From assembly GCF_026013615.1 (NCBI RefSeq), contig NZ_JAPDPI010000040.1, forward strand, positions 1-48,509: a stretch of DNA of 48,509 nucleotides, given 5' to 3'. Positions within the stretch are counted from its first letter, which is position 1. Each line of letters starts with the position of its first letter. Position numbers and translations under genes: made by a program. Of the stretch, positions 43,217-48,509 are shown one piece after another. The notes below the pieces were generated by a model. The model made no database searches, was not told the DNA's origin, and was given only the letters and a program-made list of their open reading frames with translations. Origin of the DNA: Plebeiibacterium marinum (lineage in GTDB: Bacteria > Bacteroidota > Bacteroidia > Bacteroidales > Marinilabiliaceae).

Positions 43217-44548
43217 ATGTCAAAATATATTAAAGATAGAACACCCCAGATTGTTACCATTGGCGAAGACCAACATGATTTAGCCTGCGAAAAGAAATCA
43301 GTAGCAGGATCTGTAAGTCAGAGAGCTTGTGTTTTTTGTGGTTCAAGGGTAGTGCTATACCCAATAGCAGATGCCCTGCATATTGTTCATGGCCCAATAG
43401 GATGTGCCGCCTATACATGGGATATCAGAGGAGCAATGTCGTCAGGACCTCAATTGCACCGACTTAGCTTTTCGACCGACTTACGCGAGAAAGATGTGGT
43501 TTTTGGAGGAGAAAAAAAATTATACAGTGCCCTAACCGAACTTATTGAAGCCTACAAACCCAAGGCTGTTTTTGTATACAGCACATGTATTGTAGGCGTT
43601 ATTGGCGACGATGTGGAGGCTGTTGCAAGACAGTTAACCAAAGAAACAGGTGTAGAAGTAATACCTGTTATGAGCGAAGGTTTTAAAGGAACAAAGAAAG
43701 ATGGATACAAAGCTGCCTGTGATGCATTAATGACTTTGGTGGGAACAGATGACGATTATGTTGCACCAAAATACAGCATTAACATTTTAGGTGATTTTAA
43801 CCTGGCCGGAGAGCTTTGGATTTTATCTGAATACTATAAAAAAATTGGCGTGGAAATAATTGCATGCCTTACCGGCGACGGCCGTATAGAACAAGTCAGA
43901 AGATGTCATAAAGCATCTTTAAATGTTGTTCAATGTTCTGGTAGCATGATGCATGTTGCCAAAGAAATGAAAGACAAGTACGATATCCCTTTCAAAAAGG
44001 TATCATACTTTGGTATTGAGGATATGTCGGATGCCCTATACGAGGTTGCACAGCACTTCAACGATCCTGAGCTAATGGCCAATGCAAGAGCCCTTGTATC
44101 TGAAGAGCTGGCCAAATTAATCCCTGCACTTCAACCCTACCGCCAAAAACTGGAAGGTAAAAAGGCAGCAATTTATGTAGGGGGAGCCTTTAAAGCCATC
44201 AGCTTAGTAAAGGCCTTGCGATTACTGGGAATGCAAACTGTGGTTGTTGGATCTCAAACAGGTAATAAGGATGACTACAACCTATTGAGCAAAATCTGTG
44301 ACAAAGGAACTGTAATTGTAGATGATTCTAACCCAAATGAATTATCTGACTTTGTTAAACAAACGGGAGCAGATTTGTTTATAGGCGGCGTTAAGGAAAG
44401 GCCTATTGCATATAAGCTGGGTCTAGGTTTCTGTGATCACAACCACGAACGCAAAGAAGCATTAGCCGGATATGTGGGTATGCTCAACTTCGCAAAAGAA
44501 GTGTACGCTTCGTGCATGAGCCCTGTGTGGAAGTTTATTGAAAAGTAG
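43217..44548 (+). CDS. nifE: FeMo-cofactor scaffold protein NifE
   Basis: 443 residues, homologous to NifD. NifEN receives the NifB-co cluster and completes it with molybdenum and homocitrate. Cluster-binding segments: RACVFCGSRVVLYPIADALH, HGPIGCAAYTWD and YSTCIVGVIGDD for the 4Fe-4S site, and VVQCSGSMMHVAKEMKDKYD in place of the NifD cofactor-Cys loop. The C-terminal HNHERKEALAGYVGMLNFAKE and SPVWKFIEK are typical. Codon use is broader than in nifHDK. Its last stop codon overlaps the first unit of a heptamer array. Confidence 0.95.
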   Translation: MSKYIKDRTPQIVTIGEDQHDLACEKKSVAGSVSQRACVFCGSRVVLYPIADALHIVHGPIGCAAYTWDIRGAMSSGPQLHRLSFSTDLREKDVVFGGEKKLYSALTELIEAYKPKAVFVYSTCIVGVIGDDVEAVARQLTKETGVEVIPVMSEGFKGTKKDGYKAACDALMTLVGTDDDYVAPKYSINILGDFNLAGELWILSEYYKKIGVEIIACLTGDGRIEQVRRCHKASLNVVQCSGSMMHVAKEMKDKYDIPFKKVSYFGIEDMSDALYEVAQHFNDPELMANARALVSEELAKLIPALQPYRQKLEGKKAAIYVGGAFKAISLVKALRLLGMQTVVVGSQTGNKDDYNLLSKICDKGTVIVDDSNPNELSDFVKQTGADLFIGGVKERPIAYKLGLGFCDHNHERKEALAGYVGMLNFAKEVYASCMSPVWKFIEK

Positions 44549-44760
44549 TATCAAGATGCAAGTATCAAGACACAAGACTATTTACTTGATGTAAATATAT
44601 GTTACAACTTGATACTAATCATTAATCAGTCAAGTCTCAAAAGCAAGATAAAAATCATCTTGACACTTGATACTTGATACTTGATACTCATTATTTAATC
44701 CATCAAGTCTCATTTGCAAGATGTACTTCATCTTGATACTTGATACTTGATACTTGATAC
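44547..44760. repeat. Heptamer arrays and 63-bp duplication filling the nifE-nifN gap
   Basis: Left: AGTATCA, AGATGCA, AGTATCA, AGACACA in phase from 44547, overlapping the nifE stop. Right: TTGACAC and three TTGATAC (44660-44687), then four TTGATAC (44733-44760) ending 8 bases before nifN. The two right arrays each end a ~63-bp unit (about 44625-44687 and 44698-44760, period 73) containing a CAAGAT..ATCTTG hairpin. Confidence 0.93.
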
Positions 44761-44768
44761 TAAAAATT

Positions 44769-46181
44769 ATGGCCGACAAAATACCAGTATTAAAAGAACG
44801 TAAAAACTTCGTTGCCACAAGGAATGCCTGCAAGGTATGTTCCCCATTGGGCGGAAGTATAGCATATAAAGGAATCAAAGGATGTGTTCCTGTAATTCAT
44901 GGCGGACAAGGATGTGCCACTTACATCCGCCGATATTTGATTAGTCACTACAAGGAACCTGTTGATATTGCCTCTTCAAACTTTAGTGAAGAATCTACAA
45001 TTTTTGGTGGTGAAGCAAACCTCAGTGCAGCTATTCAAAATGTAATAACCCAATACAAGCCCGAAGTAGTTGGAGTTTGTACTACCTGTTTAGCTGAAAC
45101 TATTGGTGACGATATTGGACAGGCTCTGAGAAATTACAAGGCAGCAAATGCCGATGACAAGAGTATTCCAGAATTTGTATACTCATCAACACCCAGCTAC
45201 CAGGGATCGCATATGGATGGTTTTCATGAAACGGTAGCTGCCATCACCAAAACATTTGCCACAAAAGTAGAGCTCAACGAAAAAGTAAACATTTTTCCGG
45301 GATTTTTATCTACTGAGGATTTAAGGATGCTAAAGGATATTCTGGAAGATTTTGAAATAGACTATATCATGATCCCTGACTACTCTGAAACTTTGGATAA
45401 TCCGGTTTGGGATACTTACCACCGGATTCCGGATGGAGGAACATCTGTTGAGGATTTAAAGATGATGGGAGGTGCCAAAGCCAGTATTGAATTTGGTCCG
45501 GTTTTAAACAGAGGAAACCTGGCCGGAAGAGTGAAAAACAAAGACCTGGCATTAACCGGAGCTGAATATCTTGAAAAAGAATTTGGAGTAAAAAAGTTTG
45601 GCATCAACATCCCGGTTGGCATTACCCAATCTGATGAGTTATTTGAAATATTGAGCGATATCAGCGGAAAGGATATTCCTAAAAAATACACCATGGAACG
45701 TGGCCGCTTAATAGATGCCTATGCTGATGGTCATAAATATGTTTTTGGGAAAAAAGCTGTTGTATACGGCGAAGAGGATCTGGTAATAGCCATGACAAGT
45801 TTTCTGGATGAAATTGGTGTGGAAGTTATTTTAGCCGCTTCGGGAGGAAACAGCGGTATCCTGAAAAACGAAATTGAAAAATGTGCACCTGTTCATGGCA
45901 AAACTACCGAGGTACTTGGTGATTTGGATTTTGAAAAAATCAATGAGCTGTGCATCGATATGAAACCTGATTTCATCATTGGAAATAGCAAGGGATATTA
46001 CATAGCCCGTGAACTAAACATCCCAATTATAAGAGTAGGCTTCCCTATTCACGACAGGATTGGAGGTTCAAGGCTGAAACATATCGCATACAAAGGCGCT
46101 CAGGAAAACTTTGATAAGATATGCAATGCCATGATGGAATACAAACAAGAAAACTCAGAAGTTGGGTATAAGTATATATAA
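44769..46181 (+). CDS. nifN: FeMo-cofactor scaffold protein NifN
   Basis: 470 residues from the ATG at 44769; the frame extends upstream by five codons into the TTGATAC array, but that TTG is an artefact of the repeat. NifK homologue and partner of NifE. Visible: NACKVCSPLGGSIAYKGIKG, HGGQGCATYIRRYLISHYKEP, SSNFSEESTIFGG, CTTCLAETIGDD and the late GNSKGYYIARELNIPIIRVGFPIHDR. Separate from NifB here (no NifN-B fusion). Followed by another repeat-filled gap. Confidence 0.94.
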   Translation: MADKIPVLKERKNFVATRNACKVCSPLGGSIAYKGIKGCVPVIHGGQGCATYIRRYLISHYKEPVDIASSNFSEESTIFGGEANLSAAIQNVITQYKPEVVGVCTTCLAETIGDDIGQALRNYKAANADDKSIPEFVYSSTPSYQGSHMDGFHETVAAITKTFATKVELNEKVNIFPGFLSTEDLRMLKDILEDFEIDYIMIPDYSETLDNPVWDTYHRIPDGGTSVEDLKMMGGAKASIEFGPVLNRGNLAGRVKNKDLALTGAEYLEKEFGVKKFGINIPVGITQSDELFEILSDISGKDIPKKYTMERGRLIDAYADGHKYVFGKKAVVYGEEDLVIAMTSFLDEIGVEVILAASGGNSGILKNEIEKCAPVHGKTTEVLGDLDFEKINELCIDMKPDFIIGNSKGYYIARELNIPIIRVGFPIHDRIGGSRLKHIAYKGAQENFDKICNAMMEYKQENSEVGYKYI

Positions 46182-46185
46182 ATAA

Positions 46186-46423
46186 AGTATCAAGTAGTAA
46201 GTATCAAAACACAAGATTATTTACATGATTTAGACATTTTGTTATTTACAGTTAATAAAAGATACAAATAAGAAAAACCATCAAGAAATATCAAACACTC
46301 ATATGAAAGCTTTAAATCATCTTGATACTTGAGTCTTGATACAAATTAACAACCATCAAGCTAGTTCAAATATCTATAAGCAAGATATAAACATCTTGAT
46401 ACTTGATACTTGATACTTGATAC
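46186..46423. repeat. Heptamer arrays filling the nifN-nifB gap
   Basis: Left: AGTATCA, AGTAGTA, AGTATCA, AAACACA in phase from 46186, five bases after the nifN stop. Right: four perfect TTGATAC at 46396-46423, ending 14 bases before nifB. A CAAGAT..ATCTTG hairpin precedes the right array, as in the nifE-nifN gap. Confidence 0.93.
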
Positions 46424-46437
46424 TAAAACGAAAGCAT

Positions 46438-47703
46438 ATGATTGACTTCAAAAAACACCCCTGTTTCAATAAAGAAGCAAAAGGACAATATGCGAGAGTG
46501 CATTTGCCAGTAGCTCCTAAATGCAATATTAGTTGTAACTATTGTAACCGCAAATTCGACTGTGTAAACGAGAGTCGTCCAGGTGTTACATCAAATATAC
46601 TTACACCGGAGCAGTCAATAGTATATTTAACATCGCTACGCGAAAAAATGCCCCATCTATCGGTAGTTGGAATTGCCGGCCCTGGTGATCCGTTTGCCAA
46701 TCCGGATGAAACAATGGAAACCTTGCGCCAGGTAAGGGCAAATTTTGAAGATATGATTCTTTGCGTTTCATCAAATGGTTTAAACATTGCTCCTTACATT
46801 GAAGAACTGGCTGAATTAAAAGTAAGCCACGTAACCATAACTATCAATGCACTGGATGCTAAAATACTTGAAAAAGTATATCGCTGGGTAAGGTTTGAAA
46901 AGAAAGGATACTTTGGTTTGGCCGGAGCTGAACTGCTTTTAGAAAAACAATTAGAAGCTATTGATAAGCTAAAAGCTGCTGGTATTACGGTTAAAGCCAA
47001 TGCGATTGTGATACCTGGAATTAACGACAAGCACCTTCCTGAGTTAGCAGAAGGATTGGCAGCCAAAGGGGTTGACCTGATGAATACCATCCCATTGATT
47101 CCGGTGGAAGATACTCCATTTGCTGATTTAGAAGAGCCTGCTTCGGCTTATATGAAAGAAATACGCAAGAAAATAGGCGAATTCCTTCCACCTATGACAC
47201 ACTGTAGCCGATGCAGAGCTGATGCTGCCGGGTTATTAGGAAAAGACAGTACTGAGGCCATGGAACTATTATCTGAAGCTGCTAAAGTACGTATCGACAA
47301 AGGCGATACTGCAGAAAGGCCTTATGTTGCCGTAGCCAGTAACGAAGGAATATTGGTGAACCAGCACCTTGGTGAAGCAGAAAGGCTTTATATATTTAAA
47401 GAAACGCCTAACGGATACAAATTAGTAAACCAAAGGGTTACTCCTCCAAGAGGAAATGGCGACAAACGTTGGGAAGAACTGGGTGATACATTAAGCGACT
47501 GCAGAGCCATATTGGTTGGCGGTGTTGGTCCTAAACCTTCAAAAATACTGGCCCAATCCGGAATTGAAGTCATCGAAATGTCCGGATTGATAGATCAGGG
47601 TATGGATGCTGTATACAAAGGAATGGAACTAAGAACCATTACCAAAGCCGAAAGCTTTAAATGCGGTGCAGGATGCTCAGGCACAGGTACTGGGTGCGGG
47701 TGA
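46438..47703 (+). CDS. nifB: FeMo-cofactor core synthase NifB (radical SAM) with NifX-like domain
   Basis: 421 residues from the ATG at 46438 (MIDFKKHPCFNKEAKGQYARV); an upstream TTG in the repeat array is rejected. The radical SAM domain has C-x3-C-x2-C (KCNISCNYCNRKFDC), GIAGPGDPFANPDET and IPGINDKH. After about residue 290 (ERPYVAVASNEGILVNQHLGEA) a NifX/NafY-type domain follows. It ends in a Cys-rich tail FKCGAGCSGTGTGCG. NifB fuses two 4Fe-4S clusters with carbide insertion to form NifB-co, handed to NifEN. It should be essential for the system in this genome. Confidence 0.96.
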   Translation: MIDFKKHPCFNKEAKGQYARVHLPVAPKCNISCNYCNRKFDCVNESRPGVTSNILTPEQSIVYLTSLREKMPHLSVVGIAGPGDPFANPDETMETLRQVRANFEDMILCVSSNGLNIAPYIEELAELKVSHVTITINALDAKILEKVYRWVRFEKKGYFGLAGAELLLEKQLEAIDKLKAAGITVKANAIVIPGINDKHLPELAEGLAAKGVDLMNTIPLIPVEDTPFADLEEPASAYMKEIRKKIGEFLPPMTHCSRCRADAAGLLGKDSTEAMELLSEAAKVRIDKGDTAERPYVAVASNEGILVNQHLGEAERLYIFKETPNGYKLVNQRVTPPRGNGDKRWEELGDTLSDCRAILVGGVGPKPSKILAQSGIEVIEMSGLIDQGMDAVYKGMELRTITKAESFKCGAGCSGTGTGCG

Positions 47704-47707
47704 TAAA

Positions 47708-47795
47708 GCGGATAGCTAATAGCTAATAGCTAATAGCTTATAGCCAATAGCGGATAGCGGATAGCGGATAGCTGGTAGCTAAGAGCTTATAGCTT
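47708..47795. repeat. GCTAATA/GCGGATA heptamer array after nifB
   Basis: Twelve units in unbroken 7-bp phase from 47708: GCGGATA, three GCTAATA, GCTTATA, GCCAATA, three GCGGATA, GCTGGTA, GCTAAGA, GCTTATA. The GCGGATA word is shared with the accC array at 15576 (ATAGCGG in another phase). Confidence 0.95.
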
Positions 47796-47909
47796 AAAAA
47801 CATTTAAGCATCATGTTTACCATGCTGTAAATAAAAGCCCATTCAGGGGTTTGGGGTAAATGCAAGCTGCAAACCAAAGCCCTGACAGCCAAGAAAACTG
47901 AGATTGCTA

Positions 47910-47987
47910 CAAACAATCAACAATGAGCAATGAGCAATTAACTCTATTGATAATTGTTGATTGATAATTGATAACTGATAATTGTAA
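47910..47987. repeat. Inverted heptamer arrays before the ferredoxin gene
   Basis: Left: CAAACAA, TCAACAA, TGAGCAA, TGAGCAA from 47910. Right: ATTGATA, ATTGTTG, ATTGATA, ATTGATA, ACTGATA, ATTGTAA from 47946. CAATCAACAAT in the left pairs with ATTGTTGATTG in the right. Confidence 0.9.
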
Positions 47988-48011
47988 AATTAACCTATAA
48001 TATTCAAAGCA

Positions 48012-48317
48012 ATGAAAAAACCGGAATATCACATTTTAGTTTGCAACTCATACCGTGTTGCAGGAGATGCTCAAGGATTTTGTAACAAAAACGGAGCAAC
48101 CGACTTTATTCCATACATTATTGAAGAATGTAACGACAGAGGATTAGACGTTGCAGTTTCAAGTACTGCATGTTTAAATGTTTGCAGCCAGGGGCCGATC
48201 ATGGTAATCCATCCGAACAATCTTTGGTATGGCCAGATTACAGAAGAAAGAATTGATGAAATCCTTGACGCACTTGAAGAAGGCGAAGCTGTAGAAGAAT
48301 ATCTGATAACTGATTAA
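48012..48317 (+). CDS. Thioredoxin-like 2Fe-2S ferredoxin
   Basis: 101 residues, the (2Fe-2S) ferredoxin domain of the Shethna FeSI / Clostridium-type thioredoxin-fold family. Ligand cysteines are spread as VCNSYRVAGDAQGFC at the N-terminus and STACLNVCSQGP in the middle, and ITEERIDEILDALEEG closes the fold. Similar proteins follow nifB in group III nif clusters of Chlorobi and Clostridia. Likely role: carrying electrons to NifH or serving cofactor assembly; which of the two is not shown by sequence. It probably ends the nif operon; an inverted heptamer region follows. Confidence 0.92.
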   Translation: MKKPEYHILVCNSYRVAGDAQGFCNKNGATDFIPYIIEECNDRGLDVAVSSTACLNVCSQGPIMVIHPNNLWYGQITEERIDEILDALEEGEAVEEYLITD

Positions 48318-48321
48318 CTTA

Positions 48322-48419
48322 TTAGACAATTAGATAATAGATAAGAGATTTTGAGACTATTGTACTGCATTAACAACCTGAGTTCGATAATTATCGGGTC
48401 TATTATCTCTTATCTAGTC
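48322..48419. repeat. Inverted heptamer arrays after the ferredoxin gene
   Basis: TTAGACA, ATTAGAT, AATAGAT, AAGAGAT, TTTGAGA run in phase from 48322. GTCTATT, ATCTCTT, ATCTAGT run from 48398. The same word family as in the nifI1-nifI2 and nifK-nifE gaps; the arms pair (AATAGATAAGAGAT with ATCTCTTATCTAG-type). Confidence 0.9.
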
Positions 48420-48509
48420 TCTGCAAGAAAACTCCTGTATTATAGTGGCCCCCTCCGCTCACCCCTCATCCCCTAAAGGGGAAGCCTCTCGCACCGTGTG
48501 GGTTGACAC
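48420..48509. other. GC-rich dispersed element at the window edge
   Basis: Contains CTCACCCCTCATCCCC and TAAAGGGG, matching in inverted form the GGGGTGAGCG patches at about 8310 and 15742. The flanking CTGCAAGAAAACTCC..TTATAGTG resembles 19078-19105. No gene seen before the window ends. Confidence 0.45.

Larger units (their letters stand above)
47704..48011. other. Repeat-filled nifB-ferredoxin gap
   Basis: 308 bases with no ORF supported. It contains two heptamer arrays of unrelated words (47708-47795 and 47910-47987) separated by about 115 bases of undistinguished sequence. Confidence 0.6.

Noticed and set aside
44754-44768. Upstream TTG start for nifN
   Set aside because: The TTG belongs to the last TTGATAC unit; the ATG at 44769 begins the NifN sequence. 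The same applies to nifB (TTG at 46417, ATG at 46438).

Overview
The window comes from a diazotrophic member of the Bacteroidota, most likely a Marinilabiliales/Bacteroidales-type marine or sediment anaerobe. The evidence is AT-rich DNA, few Shine-Dalgarno sequences, many SPII lipoproteins and outer-membrane barrels, families largely confined to this phylum (DUF6261-like, DUF3570, DUF4266), and a group III (anaerobe-type) molybdenum nitrogenase operon. The genus cannot be fixed from the sequence alone.

Layout. 1-4300: the start of a membrane-anchored protein on the minus strand, a 41-bp tandem repeat with two palindromes per unit, a DUF6261-like gene, an orphan C-terminal piece of a type VI secretion sheath protein (TssC-like), a lipoprotein and an outer-membrane barrel. 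4505-8166 (minus): two ThiE/TenI-type genes, two sister thioredoxins (one lipoprotein, one cytoplasmic) and a membrane histidine kinase. 8167-9294: gene-free DNA with a ~350-bp tandem duplication. 9295-16965: rsgA, a WD40 protein, a three-gene biotin-dependent acyl-CoA carboxylase (carboxyltransferase, biotin carboxylase, biotin carrier) and a small membrane protein. 17280-20672: a probable extracytoplasmic redox module (a 33-codon ORF, thioredoxin-like protein, ApbE flavin transferase, DUF4266 lipoprotein, DUF3570 barrel). 20989-29597: malate dehydrogenase, a coiled-coil membrane protein, a protein with six 'WM' repeats, an AI-2E-family permease, a beta-helix lipoprotein, a secreted endonuclease/phosphatase-fold protein, a SpoU methyltransferase and a CCA-adding enzyme. 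29727-37618 (minus): a SWIM/SNF2 helicase, a KilA-N gene beside an internally deleted hsdM (the relic of a type I restriction system), HU, xseB and a TPR histidine kinase. 38052-48317: nifH-nifI1-nifI2-nifD-nifK-nifE-nifN-nifB plus a thioredoxin-like 2Fe-2S ferredoxin.

The nif genes form a compact set: the reductase (NifH), the catalytic MoFe protein (NifDK), two PII-like proteins for ammonium switch-off (NifI1/I2), the FeMo-cofactor scaffold (NifEN), the cofactor-core synthase (NifB) and an electron carrier. nifA, nifV, nifU and nifS are not in the window.

The most unusual signal lies between the genes. Many intergenic regions are filled with degenerate tandem arrays of 7-bp words. The words differ from place to place (TTGATAC, AGTATCA, ATAGCGG, GCTAATA, CAATGAC, AAGAGAT, ATTGATA and others) but the period stays at exactly 7. 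In the nif operon a word array at the left of a gap is usually answered by its reverse complement at the right, so that the transcript of each gap could fold into a long stem between two coding regions. Other points of note are a 12-bp stem-loop after nifH, a two-hairpin terminator-like element between nifK and nifE, and three TTCTACA motifs upstream of nifH.
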